Notes: generated by a model from the sequence alone, not told the origin. A stretch of 64,000 bases of DNA from Flavobacterium denitrificans DSM 15936 (GCF_000425445.1 NZ_AUDL01000011.1:248001-312000); one strand, 5' to 3'; counted from the first letter of the stretch, positions 45,974 to 54,833 are shown. Translations and numbers: made by a program.

Positions 45974-46118
45974 AAAACATAGAAACATTCCTGATAGCTT
46001 CGGGATAGCATCCTTAAAAAAGGCGTTTCACTTACATTAACAAACATAGACTATGTGTTAGAAACTTGTTTCTTTCAGCTACCTTTTCCTAAAAAAAAAA
46101 TCTATGTTTCTATGTGCT
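45974..46118. repeat. ~145-bp interspersed element with terminal inverted repeats, copy 2 (inverted)
   Basis: The ends are ACATAGAAACAT and CTATGTTTCTATGTG. Inside, AGGCGTTTCACTTACATTAA at 46021 is a 19/20 match to the complement of the word at 23630 in copy 1, and GAAACTTGTTTC corresponds to GAAACTAGTTTC there. Together with length this shows the two are copies of one element in opposite orientation. Confidence 0.7.
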
Positions 46119-46174
46119 AGAATATTTTTTCGAATTACAGCAACGGGTTAACTATCTTTAAAAAAGATTTCAGT

Positions 46175-46188
46175 CCCGAAGTTTCGGG
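46175..46188. repeat. Small CCCGA-type palindrome before the esterase gene
   Basis: CCCGAAGTTTCGGG is an inverted repeat with 6-base arms, 26 bases before the start codon at 46215. It belongs with the palindromes at 12003, 23609 and 25827. Its position could affect translation initiation. Confidence 0.4.
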
Positions 46189-46214
46189 ATTAGCAAAAAA
46201 ATAAAATTTTGAAA

Positions 46215-48134
46215 ATGAAAAAAACACTAATTTTTATCAGTGCGCTTATTTGCTCCACTCTTTATTCTCAAATAAAACTTCCGAGATTGATTAGTGACGG
46301 AATGGTTTTACAGCGCGATATCCCGGTGAAAATTTGGGGTTGGGCAACGCCAAATGAAAAGATTGAGGTTGATTTCAACAAAAAAAAGTTTCAAACGACA
46401 ACTTCACAAAACGGAAACTGGGAAATTACATTGCCTTCACAAAAAGCAGGCGGGCCTTTTGAAATGACTTTGTCAGCGAGCAATACAATTGTTTTGAAAA
46501 ATATTTTGTTTGGCGATGTTTGGCTTTGTTCTGGTCAATCTAATATGGAATTGCCTATGGAGCGTGTAAAAGATAAATACAGCGACATTATAGCAAAGGC
46601 AAATAATTCGGAAATCAGACAATTTCTAGTGCCTGATCAATATGATTTTGCAAAAGAAAATACAGATTTGTCGTCTGGCGAATGGAAAGAGGTAAATCCG
46701 TCCAATATTTTGAGTTTCTCTGCCGTAGCATATTTTTTTGCAAGCGAAATTTATGCAAAATATAAAGTTCCAATTGGATTGATCAATAGTGCTTTGGGCG
46801 GTTCTCCGGCAGAATCATGGCTTAGCGCTGATGCTGTGAAGCAATTTCCTGAATATGACACTGAGTATCAAAAATTCAAAGATGGAACTTTAGGCGCGCA
46901 GATTGAAGCTAATGACAAAAAAGTCAGCACCGATTGGTATTCCGAAGTAAATCGTCAAGATGAAGGTCTGAAAAAGCATTGGTCAAAAGCAGATTTAGAT
47001 GATGTTGATTGGCCAGAAATGAATATTCCGGGATATTGGGGAGATTATGCTTTAGAGAAAACTAATGGCGCTGTTTGGTTTAGAAAAGAAGTTGATTTGC
47101 CGAATCTAAAAGCAACTTCGGCAAAATTGATTTTAGGCCGAATTGTAGATGCTGATTCGGTTTATGTAAACGGGAATTTTGTTGGGACAACTTCTTATTT
47201 ATACCCGCCAAGAAAATATGCTTTTGATCCAAAGTTTTTAAAAGAAGGAAAAAATGAAATTGCCATTCGTGTAATTAATAATTCGGGAAAAGGTGGTTTT
47301 GTTGAAGACAAACCCTATCAGCTTATTTTAGATAAAGATTCTATCGATTTAAAAGGAGCTTGGAAATACAGGTTAGGTGTGAAAATGAATCCTCTTCCAT
47401 CGCCAACTTTTATTAGATGGAAGCCTGTTGGATTATACAATTCGATGATTGCTCCTTTAAAGAATTACGCAATAAAAGGCGTGCTTTGGTACCAAGGCGA
47501 ATCGAGCACCAAAAAACCTCAGGAATATGGAGCGTTGATGCAAACTTTAATTACAAGCTGGAGATCAGAGTGGAAGCAAGGGGATTTTCCGTTTTTGTTT
47601 GTACAGCTGACGAATTTTATGGTGCCAAAAACGGAACCTGCTGAAAGCAATTGGGCCGCTTTAAGGCAACAACAAAAAAATACTTTAGCAGTTCCAAATA
47701 CAGGAATGGCGGTCACAATTGATTTGGGAGAATGGAATGATATTCATCCTCTCAATAAGTATGATGTTGGAAAAAGATTAGCATTGCAAGCTGAAAAGAT
47801 TGCGTATGGAGAAAAAAATATTGTTTCATCTGGACCGCTTTTCAAATCGATGGAACGAAAAGGAAATCAGCTACTGTTGTCTTTTACAGATACGGGAAGC
47901 GGTTTGATGACTAAAAATAATATTGGCTTAAAGGGATTTGAAATTGCAGGAGATGATGGGAAATTTGTTTGGGCAAGCGCTATTTTTGAAGGAAATAAAA
48001 TCAAGGTTTGGAATGAAAACATTTTAAAACCTCAAAAAGTTCGTTATGCTTGGGCAGATAATCCTGTAGAGGCAAATCTATATAATAAGGAAAATTTGCC
48101 TGCTTCGCCTTTTGAAGCAAAATTGAGTAAATAA
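46215..48134 (+). CDS. SGNH-type carbohydrate acetylesterase (sialate O-acetylesterase family), probable acetylxylan esterase
   Basis: I place the start at the ATG at 46215; the in-frame TTG at 46209 is weaker. The 639-residue secreted protein has a signal ending STLYSQ. The split SGNH domain has the Ser in WLCSGQSNMELPM, the oxyanion-region motif GVLWYQGESS and the Asp/His pair in NDIHPLNK. Between them (about 255-385) is a jelly-roll, galactose-binding-like insert with AVWFRKEVDLPNL and ADSVYVNGNFVGTT. Placed directly after susCD in a xylan locus, it most likely deacetylates xylan or its oligosaccharides, like the CE20-type enzymes I recall. Sialate deacetylation is the family label but less likely here. 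Confidence 0.82.
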   Translation: MKKTLIFISALICSTLYSQIKLPRLISDGMVLQRDIPVKIWGWATPNEKIEVDFNKKKFQTTTSQNGNWEITLPSQKAGGPFEMTLSASNTIVLKNILFGDVWLCSGQSNMELPMERVKDKYSDIIAKANNSEIRQFLVPDQYDFAKENTDLSSGEWKEVNPSNILSFSAVAYFFASEIYAKYKVPIGLINSALGGSPAESWLSADAVKQFPEYDTEYQKFKDGTLGAQIEANDKKVSTDWYSEVNRQDEGLKKHWSKADLDDVDWPEMNIPGYWGDYALEKTNGAVWFRKEVDLPNLKATSAKLILGRIVDADSVYVNGNFVGTTSYLYPPRKYAFDPKFLKEGKNEIAIRVINNSGKGGFVEDKPYQLILDKDSIDLKGAWKYRLGVKMNPLPSPTFIRWKPVGLYNSMIAPLKNYAIKGVLWYQGESSTKKPQEYGALMQTLITSWRSEWKQGDFPFLFVQLTNFMVPKTEPAESNWAALRQQQKNTLAVPNTGMAVTIDLGEWNDIHPLNKYDVGKRLALQAEKIAYGEKNIVSSGPLFKSMERKGNQLLLSFTDTGSGLMTKNNIGLKGFEIAGDDGKFVWASAIFEGNKIKVWNENILKPQKVRYAWADNPVEANLYNKENLPASPFEAKLSK

Positions 48135-48154
48135 AAATTTAAGATTTAAAGAAA

Positions 48155-48189
48155 AAAAACAGGATTTCAAATCAAGAAATCCTGTTTTT
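48155..48189. terminator. Bidirectional terminator at the end of the xylan locus
   Basis: AAAAACAGGATTTC pairs with GAAATCCTGTTTTT across a 7-base loop, between convergent genes ending at 48134 and 48193. Confidence 0.88.
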
Positions 48190-48192
48190 AAT

Positions 48193-51100
48193 TTATGCTG
48201 GAATATAAATGTCAAAAGTGGCGCCTTTGTTTAATTCGCCAGTTGCCGTAATTATTCCGTTATGATTATCAACGATTTTTTTCACGATAGCGAGTCCAAT
48301 TCCGGTTCCGGTATATTCCAGTTTTCCGTGAAGACGTTGAAAAACTTCGAAGATTTTGGAACTGTATTGTTGCTCGAAACCAATTCCGTTATCTTCAATT
48401 CTTATATGACAATACATGGCTTCTGGAGTTAATTTTTCACTTTTCAAATCAGAACCTTTTGCAATTTCACTGTTTATTTTTATAACAATTGGGGTTTCTG
48501 GATTAGAAAATTTAAGAGAATTGCTGACTAAATTATATAAAAGTTGCCTGAATTGAAACGGAATTATATTGGCTTTACAATTTTCTAGACTTTCGATCTT
48601 GGCATTTTTCTGTTCAATTTCTTCTTTCAAATCATCTCTTACTTCAGCTACAATTTTCCCTAAATCCATTTTTTCAAAAACTCTTTCTTGAACATTTGTT
48701 CTAGAATACGAAAGCAAATCGTTGATTAGTGTTTGCATTCGCTGAGCCGCATTTTGCATTCTTTTGAATTTATCTTTTCCATAATCAGATAAATTTTCAG
48801 ATTCTTTTTCCATAATCTGCGTGGCAAAAGTTTGGATTTTTCGCAATGGTTCCTGCAAGTCATGACTTGAAATATAGGCAAAAGACTGAAGTTCTTGATT
48901 CATTTTTTCAAGTTCTGCATTTTTGTGTTCAAGCTCTAGGGCGTTCATTTTCAATTTGTCATCGGCACTTTTTTTCTCTGTAAGATCGTGCGTCATTTTT
49001 GAGAAACCAATAATCTGATTGTTTTTGTTATGAATTGCAGTCAACGTTACATTTGCCCAAAATAGCGTTTTGTCTTTGCGAACGCGCCATCCTTCGTGGC
49101 TTGATTTTCCTTTTTCAATGGCCAGATTCAATAACTTTTGAGGAAGATTGTTTTTTCGGTCAGATTCGGTGTAAAATTGAGAGAAACTTTTGCCAATAAT
49201 TTCTTCGGCTTTATATCCTTTGATTTTTTGTGCGCCTAAATTCCAGTTTTCAACAATACCTTCGTGATTGAGGTACAAAATAGCATAATCTTGAACTTCT
49301 TCAACCATTAAATGATAACGTTCTTCACTTTTTTGAAGCGATTCATTCATCAGGCTAAGTTCTTTAGTTCTTGCGGTTACTTGTTGCTCAAGCTCATTTG
49401 TAAATGCCTTTTCAGTATGAATATCGGTAAAAGCACCAACCCATTTGATGATTTTATTTTGTTCATTAAAAACGGGTTCGCCTATTACGGTATGCCATCT
49501 GTAATTTCCATCATATCTTCGGATTCGAACATCACATCGGTATATTTCTCCGGTTGCCATGCTGTGCTTCCAAATTCGCGTGTTTTCTTCGTAGTCGTCA
49601 GGATGAATCATGTTTTCCCAAACGGATTCTCCTTCTGGATGAATTCCAGTATACTCAAACCATTTTCCAGAAGCAAAGAGGTAATTTCCTTTTTCATCTG
49701 TTTCCCAAATTAATTGCGGAATACTTTCAGTTAAGGAACGAAAACGCTTTTCGCTTTCTTCTAGTTCTTGTTGATGATTTTTTTCTTCAGTAATATCTCT
49801 TATTGTGCCCAGTAGTTTTTTGGGCTTATTTTCGGAATCAAAAAATACTTTTCCTTTTGCTTCAAGCCAGTGAATGGATTTGTCATGCCAAATTACTCTT
49901 AATTCATATGAAAGATGGCCTGAAACAAGCGCCTCAGTATAGGCTTGATTTCTCATCTGTAAATCATCCGGATGAATGTAGCTGAGGATATCGGTATGCT
50001 TTAATTCAATATTTTTTTTGTGTCCAGTAACAATTTCAACATATCTTGAAGAATAATGAATTTTATTTTCTTCTAAATTAAGTTCCCAAGTGCCAAGTTC
50101 ACTGGCTTCAACTATAATTTTAAGTCTTTCTTCGTTGAGTTCGATTTTTTTTCTTGCTTCCACTTTTTCACTTACTTCCGTAACGGTAACAATAATTCCT
50201 GAGATTTCGCCATTTTCTTCTCGCAACGGATTGTAAAGAAAATCAAAATAAGAAATATCAAGTTTTCCATAACGATTTAAAGGAATTGGGACTTCGTATC
50301 CATGAAATGGAATCCCTGTCGTCAATACATCTGATAAAAGCTTGTCAACACTTTCTTTTACTTCTGGAAGCGACTCAAATAGTGGCTTCCCTACAAAAGC
50401 ACTTTCTTCTCGATCAACAATTTTCAAATAAGCGTCATTGGCCATTTCAACCATAAAATCCCATCCGCGTAAAATAGTAATTCCTACTGGAGCCTGTTTT
50501 ACAGTATCGCGAAAACGCTTGTCAGCTTCTTCAATTTTTTTTGTGGCAAGATGCAAATCGGTAATCTCTGCAGCGGTGTTCATTACGCCATAAATATTTC
50601 CGTTTGTATCATAAAGTGGCGTAAAACTGTAATTGAAATAAAAGGTCTCCAGTTTACCATTTATGGTTATGTCAATACGTGCATTTTTATTGTGAAATGC
50701 CTCGCCTGTTTCAAAAACACGGTTTACTTGTTCAAAAACCGATTGATTGTTGAGTTCTGGCAAGATCTCAGTATATAATTTTCCAACAACATCATTTCCT
50801 TTTCCCCAAACGTCCATAATGGATTGATTTGCAAGTTCAATGCGTTGTTCTTTTCCTACATAAACACCAATTGGGAACGGAGCATTTTCTACAATTTGTC
50901 TTATTTTTTGCTCACTTTCTTGAACTTTGGCTTTGCTTAAAAGTTGCTCCGTTTTTTCGGTAGTTTCAACAACGGTTACCAATATGCCACCAACATTCCC
51001 ATCTTCAGTTTTAATCGGAGTATAAGAAAAGTTGAAATAACATTCTTCATCAAATCCATTTCGATTCAAAACAAGCTTTAGGTCAGAATAGCTAACAGCA

Positions 51101-51429
51101 TTGCCCTTCATGACGTCTTCAAACATTATTCCAATAGTATCCCAAATTTCGGAAAATGTTTCTTTAGAACCAATTCCTAAAGCGTCAGGATGTTTTGTGG
51201 CACCTAGAATAGGGCGGAAGGCGTCATTGTAAAGCTGTGTGAAATTATCTCCCCAGGCAATGTACATTCCTATAGGATTATTTAGCATTACCGACACCAT
51301 TGTCTTAAGGCTTTGTGGCCAAAATTCAGGATCGCCCAAAGAGGTTTTGCTCCAGTCTCTAGATCTGATTAGTTTGCCCATTTCACCGCCATCGGCTAGA
51401 AAATAATGTTCCTTATTAATATGGCTCAT
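48193..51429 (-). CDS. Soluble multi-PAS sensor histidine kinase
   Basis: The 1078-residue protein has no signal or transmembrane segment. Six PAS/PAC-type domains run from about 30 to 830 (for example YVGKEQRIELANQSIMDVWGK, LIWETDEKGNYLFASGKWFEYTG and ILYLNHEGIVENWNLGAQKIKGY). A coiled coil follows, then a phytochrome-type kinase core with ISSHDLQEPLRKIQTFA (phospho-His), LLYNLVSNSLKFS (N box), EDNGIGF and GTGIGLAIVKKI. It senses cytoplasmic signals. Twelve bases upstream is a single-domain response regulator in the same operon, the usual partner for this kinase type. Confidence 0.92.
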   Translation of the reverse strand: MSHINKEHYFLADGGEMGKLIRSRDWSKTSLGDPEFWPQSLKTMVSVMLNNPIGMYIAWGDNFTQLYNDAFRPILGATKHPDALGIGSKETFSEIWDTIGIMFEDVMKGNAVSYSDLKLVLNRNGFDEECYFNFSYTPIKTEDGNVGGILVTVVETTEKTEQLLSKAKVQESEQKIRQIVENAPFPIGVYVGKEQRIELANQSIMDVWGKGNDVVGKLYTEILPELNNQSVFEQVNRVFETGEAFHNKNARIDITINGKLETFYFNYSFTPLYDTNGNIYGVMNTAAEITDLHLATKKIEEADKRFRDTVKQAPVGITILRGWDFMVEMANDAYLKIVDREESAFVGKPLFESLPEVKESVDKLLSDVLTTGIPFHGYEVPIPLNRYGKLDISYFDFLYNPLREENGEISGIIVTVTEVSEKVEARKKIELNEERLKIIVEASELGTWELNLEENKIHYSSRYVEIVTGHKKNIELKHTDILSYIHPDDLQMRNQAYTEALVSGHLSYELRVIWHDKSIHWLEAKGKVFFDSENKPKKLLGTIRDITEEKNHQQELEESEKRFRSLTESIPQLIWETDEKGNYLFASGKWFEYTGIHPEGESVWENMIHPDDYEENTRIWKHSMATGEIYRCDVRIRRYDGNYRWHTVIGEPVFNEQNKIIKWVGAFTDIHTEKAFTNELEQQVTARTKELSLMNESLQKSEERYHLMVEEVQDYAILYLNHEGIVENWNLGAQKIKGYKAEEIIGKSFSQFYTESDRKNNLPQKLLNLAIEKGKSSHEGWRVRKDKTLFWANVTLTAIHNKNNQIIGFSKMTHDLTEKKSADDKLKMNALELEHKNAELEKMNQELQSFAYISSHDLQEPLRKIQTFATQIMEKESENLSDYGKDKFKRMQNAAQRMQTLINDLLSYSRTNVQERVFEKMDLGKIVAEVRDDLKEEIEQKNAKIESLENCKANIIPFQFRQLLYNLVSNSLKFSNPETPIVIKINSEIAKGSDLKSEKLTPEAMYCHIRIEDNGIGFEQQYSSKIFEVFQRLHGKLEYTGTGIGLAIVKKIVDNHNGIITATGELNKGATFDIYIPA

Positions 51430-51441
51430 TCTTTACAAGAT

Positions 51442-51888
51442 TTACGGCAGAAGAACAAATTGTTCTCTTACAGGCTGTTGCAGATTGTTTTGGACAGTGG
51501 CAGACAAAGCATTGCTGATTACGGTTTTTAATTTAGCAAATTCGCCAGGTTTGCGTATGTAATGTGTTGCTCCTTTTTGATACATCAAATCAACAATTTC
51601 AATATCTAAAGAAGTCGAAAAAATAATAACTGGAAGTGTTACATATTCTGAGATTTCCTTAATTTCTTTTAGGCATTCGTGACCATTTTTGCGAGGCATA
51701 TTAAGATCAAGAAAAAGAATATCTGGCAAATTTGCAGTATTGGCTTTTAAGTAATCCATTAATTGCACGCCGTCATGTACAGTTACAAGAGTTACTGGAA
51801 GGTCTAATTCCTCAAGTGCTTCTTCAAAAAAAGAGCAGTCGTCTTCATCGTCATCTGCAAGTAAAATATTGTAATGTTCTTTATTCAT
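51442..51888 (-). CDS. Single-domain response regulator (Rcp1-like)
   Basis: The 148-residue protein is one receiver domain. It has the acidic cluster ADDDEDD, phospho-acceptor Asp in ILFLDLNMPRKNG, a Ser/Thr in IFSTS and Lys in YIRKPGEF. It has no output domain. The LNMPRKNGHECL form is that of partners of phytochrome-like and multi-PAS kinases. It is transcribed ahead of the kinase gene. Output is probably through protein-protein contact or phosphotransfer. Confidence 0.93.
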   Translation of the reverse strand: MNKEHYNILLADDDEDDCSFFEEALEELDLPVTLVTVHDGVQLMDYLKANTANLPDILFLDLNMPRKNGHECLKEIKEISEYVTLPVIIFSTSLDIEIVDLMYQKGATHYIRKPGEFAKLKTVISNALSATVQNNLQQPVREQFVLLP

Positions 51889-52189
51889 TTTATTGATAGG
51901 GGTGTAATTAATTTCAAAACAAATTTTTTAAAAGAAAGCATCGAAATGTCGTAATAGTTTGACTAATTTGATATCCTTTTCTCTGCTAATATAGGGCTAT
52001 TTTTTTTGACAAGAAATAAATAAGCTTGTTATAAGTTATAATTTGCCCGAACTAAAAAATCTAATTCATTTAAATGTAATAAAATGTTTTTTAAAATTTC
52101 AATTTGCTCCAATAATTTTTTATCCGAAATAACTTGATTTTATAATTTTTATAATTACTTTTAAGGTATAGTTTTAAATCCTTAAATAT
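51889..52189. other. Divergent intergenic region
   Basis: This 301-base AT-rich gap lies between the response regulator and the SnoaL-like lipoprotein genes. TACTTTTA near 52154 could be the -7 element of the plus-strand gene. I see no repeats or other genes. Confidence 0.35.
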
Positions 52190-52660
52190 ATGAAAAACAA
52201 TCTCTTGAAAGGAATTTTATTGTTGGGTATTTTAACTTCTGTATTTGCCTGCAATACAAAAAAAGACGAACCTGTAGTGGTCGATAAAGAAGCGATAAAA
52301 AAGGAAATTCAGGCTAAGGAAAATGACTTTGCCAGAGTTTATAATTCGGGTGAGCTTACAAGTGTTGGCTATTATGCAGATGATGCAATTAGTTACTACC
52401 AAAACCATATTCCTTTGGTCGGAAAAGCTAATATTATAGAGTTCTTGAAAGATAATGTTGGCTCAAACTCTAATCAGATTGCGTTTAAAACTGGAGAAAT
52501 TTTTGTGTCAGATGATGGAAATCAAGTTGTAGAAACAGGTGCTTTTGAAGTTACAGATTCTACAAAAACCATTATTAATACTGGAAACTATATGAGTTTG
52601 TTTGTAAAAAGAGACGGAAAATATGTATGTGTTAGAGATATGAGTGTTTCAGATCAATAG
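52190..52660 (+). CDS. SnoaL/DUF4440-like lipoprotein
   Basis: The 156-residue protein has a lipoprotein signal ending VFAC. The mature part follows the NTF2-like cone fold: a helix with IQAKENDFARVYNSGELTSVGYYADDAISYY, then PLVGKANIIEFLKDNV and curved strands (AFKTGEIFVSDDGNQVVETGAFEV, NTGNYMSLFVKRDGKYVCVRDM). Such proteins are often small ligand-binding or enzyme-like domains of unknown role. The gene is monocistronic with a strong terminator. Confidence 0.75.
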   Translation: MKNNLLKGILLLGILTSVFACNTKKDEPVVVDKEAIKKEIQAKENDFARVYNSGELTSVGYYADDAISYYQNHIPLVGKANIIEFLKDNVGSNSNQIAFKTGEIFVSDDGNQVVETGAFEVTDSTKTIINTGNYMSLFVKRDGKYVCVRDMSVSDQ

Positions 52661-52674
52661 TATAACGATGAAAT

Positions 52675-52718
52675 AAAAAAAGATCGGATGTGAAAATTTT
52701 CATATCCGATCTTTTTTT
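52675..52718. terminator. Bidirectional terminator, very long stem
   Basis: An almost perfect 44-base palindrome (AGATCGGATG... with complement, one G-T pair) has seven A and seven T residues at its ends. It lies between convergent genes. Confidence 0.9.
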
Positions 52719-52732
52719 ATGTTTGTTTTTTA

Positions 52733-53875
52733 TTAACGTCTGCGTCCGCCTCCGCCTCCGCCAAAACCTCCGCCACCGCCACTACGAAAACCGCCGCCAC
52801 CGCTGCTGAAATTTCCGCTACTGCTTGATCTAGTGCGTCCGCCTCCCGAATTGAAATTAGACGAACTGCGATTTGATGTCGATGGAGATGAGAAGCTTCT
52901 GTCTGAAGTTCCCGCTGAAGGACGATTTGCTGACGAACCTCTGTTTGAACTCCTATCTGAAGTTCCTGCAGACGGGCGATTAGCCGTTGCTCCATTGGAT
53001 GCTCTATTTGATACACCAGAGTTTGCTCGGTTAGAAACTCCTGTATTTGTCGCACGGTTTGAAACGCTGTTTCCATAACGACCGCCAGAATTGTTTCTTG
53101 CCACAGTATTCGATCGCGATCTGTTGTTGTTGTAATGATTAATGCTGTTTCTGTTATTATTGTTGATCACGATATTATTGTGTCCGCCATAATGCCCTCC
53201 GTGATAACCATAGTGCCCTCCATGATACCAGTGATTGTGGCGATAAATTCCCACTGCCAATACCGTGAAAGCGGCAAAATAAGGAGGATAATAGCCATAA
53301 TAATACGGTGGATAATAAGGAACATACGCCGGCGAATAAACATATTGAACAATTGGCGCCTGTTCTACGATCACAGTTGTGGCTGGAGTACTTGTAGTTA
53401 CAGGATTATCCCCTTTATAAGCTGGATTAGCCGTTACGGCAGGTACATCTTTTTTGGGTTCAATTATATAATTCTTGCCATAAAGATCTTCATCTCCAAC
53501 CATTTGAAGTGAGACTTTTCCGTTTTTATCTTTAGATACTAAGATGATCGCAACATCTTGAGTTTCATTTTTACTCACATTGACTTGAAGTATAAAAGTA
53601 AACGAATTGCCATCCTTTTTTGTTACTACTTTTATAAAATCTACTTTTTTGTCGAGATTAAGATCCAGATTGTTGATGCCTGTTTCTTTTAGATTTAATT
53701 TTTTCTCAAATTCTTCAATTGTTTTTGATTTTTGAAAAAGGCTTAAAACGGCATAAAGATCTAAATTGTCACCAGGTAGACCTAAGGCAGGTTCAGTATC
53801 TTCAGTTTGTGAAAAAATCGGCTGATACATTGTACTCATCACAACTACTAAAATCAATAATAGAACTTTTTTCAT
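52733..53875 (-). CDS. Secreted low-complexity protein with Tyr/Pro/His and Asn/Ser/Arg/Gly-rich parts
   Basis: I use the ATG at 53875 (MKKVLLLILVVVMSTMYQPIFSQ, signal peptide); the longer frame adds an unlikely 10 residues. The 380-residue protein has an N-terminal ~120-residue folded domain (DLYAVLSLFQKSKTIEEFEKKLNLKETGINNLDLN...). A Tyr/Pro-rich hydrophobic stretch (YYPPYYYGYYPPYFAAF) and a His/Gly/Tyr segment (HGGHYGYHGGHYGGHN) follow. The long tail is built from NRxSxG and ANRPSAGTSDRS repeats and ends in poly-Gly and three Arg. It is probably envelope-associated. The function is unknown; the repetitive tail suggests an adhesive or matrix role. Confidence 0.7.
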   Translation of the reverse strand: MKKVLLLILVVVMSTMYQPIFSQTEDTEPALGLPGDNLDLYAVLSLFQKSKTIEEFEKKLNLKETGINNLDLNLDKKVDFIKVVTKKDGNSFTFILQVNVSKNETQDVAIILVSKDKNGKVSLQMVGDEDLYGKNYIIEPKKDVPAVTANPAYKGDNPVTTSTPATTVIVEQAPIVQYVYSPAYVPYYPPYYYGYYPPYFAAFTVLAVGIYRHNHWYHGGHYGYHGGHYGGHNNIVINNNNRNSINHYNNNRSRSNTVARNNSGGRYGNSVSNRATNTGVSNRANSGVSNRASNGATANRPSAGTSDRSSNRGSSANRPSAGTSDRSFSSPSTSNRSSSNFNSGGGRTRSSSSGNFSSGGGGFRSGGGGGFGGGGGGRRR

Positions 53876-54233
53876 AATATGTAGATTTTTATTTGCTTCA
53901 TGCAAGTTATATAATATTGTGCATATAAAAAAGCATAAATGTTAAAATTCTTACTTTAATTATCTTTAATTCAGTGTTTTAAATTCATAATGGATGCTGG
54001 ATTTGAAAATGAAGACAAATTAAAATACATTTAAACCAAAGTAAATTTATTAAGCAATTGTTAATCAGTTGTTTGGGTTTGTTTGTTTTAAAGTGTTTAA
54101 TAAAAATAAAATCTTATAGTGTTGTTTTTAAAGCGTTTATGGTATTATTCGGTTTTAAGAAGTATGATAAGTTTGTATCATAAAAAAAAATGTTTTGCAA
54201 GACGTTTTTTATGCAAATTTTAATACCACTTTT
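53876..54233. other. Divergent intergenic region with a palindrome-flanked promoter
   Basis: The 358-base gap contains TAAGTTTG (54168-54175), an exact -7 element for the plus-strand L,D-transpeptidase-like gene, embedded in the inverted repeat TATGATA/TATCATA. The rest is AT-rich with no other feature seen. Confidence 0.5.
54163..54182 (+). promoter_or_regulatory. -7 element within an inverted repeat
   Basis: TATGATA (54163-54169) and TATCATA (54176-54182) are perfect inverted halves around the -7 element TAAGTTTG. A dimeric regulator bound here would cover the promoter. The start codon at 54234 is about 50 bases downstream. Confidence 0.45.
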
Positions 54234-54833
54234 ATGAGAATTTTCAATTTACTATTAATTTTTTCCTTGTCATTTTTTGCTTATCCCAAACCGATAATCG
54301 GTACAGAAAATTGGACTGAAACAGATATCGAACGATTCAATAGTAAGTTAGCGGATGTAAAAGAGAAAATCAAAACCAGCGATTCCTATAATGCTAAAAT
54401 TGCCTTTTTTGTGGATATGAAAATCAAATCGGGAAAAAACCGATTCTTTGTTTATGACTTGGAAAATAATAAGATTTTAGACGAAGGTCTTGTTGCGCAC
54501 GGTTGCGGATCAGAAACTGGAATTCCAGGAAATTTGAAATTCAGCAACGAGCCCAACTCAAATGCAACTTCTTTAGGGCGTTATACAATTGGGAAATCGT
54601 ATAATGGAATGTTTGGAAAATCCTATAAATTATATGGTTTAGATGCAACAAATAATAATGCTTTAAAAAGAGCCGTGGTTTTACATTCTTATTCAGCAAT
54701 TCCTGAAGAGGAACAAGATCATTATATTTCCCGAAGCCACGGATGCCCAATGGTCAACGAGATGTTTTTTAAAAGACTAGAAAAAATCATCGACAGTTCT
54801 AAATCTGCCATAATCTTAAATATCTATTACTAA
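54234..54833 (+). CDS. Murein L,D-transpeptidase catalytic domain protein (YkuD_2 type)
   Basis: I use the ATG at 54234 (MRIFNLLLIFSLSFFA, signal peptide); a TTG at 54195 gives a less likely start. The 199-residue secreted protein shares the cysteine motif SRSHGCPMVNE (Cys near residue 170) and VVLHSYSAIPEEEQDHY, with AHGCGSETGIPGNLKFSNEPNS upstream. These are marks of the YkuD_2 family, distant from the large L,D-transpeptidase at 19301. It probably acts on periplasmic peptidoglycan. It is a single gene with its own promoter. Confidence 0.85.
   Translation: MRIFNLLLIFSLSFFAYPKPIIGTENWTETDIERFNSKLADVKEKIKTSDSYNAKIAFFVDMKIKSGKNRFFVYDLENNKILDEGLVAHGCGSETGIPGNLKFSNEPNSNATSLGRYTIGKSYNGMFGKSYKLYGLDATNNNALKRAVVLHSYSAIPEEEQDHYISRSHGCPMVNEMFFKRLEKIIDSSKSAIILNIYY

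Noticed and set aside
46142..46153. GCAACGGGTTAA before the acetylesterase gene as a possible operator
   Set aside because: It has two mismatches to the CAANCGNTTG core and is not symmetric.
53135..53512. Plus-strand ORF opposite the low-complexity protein
   Set aside because: Its Ile/Arg-rich repeats are a by-product of the Asn/His/Tyr codons on the real minus-strand gene.
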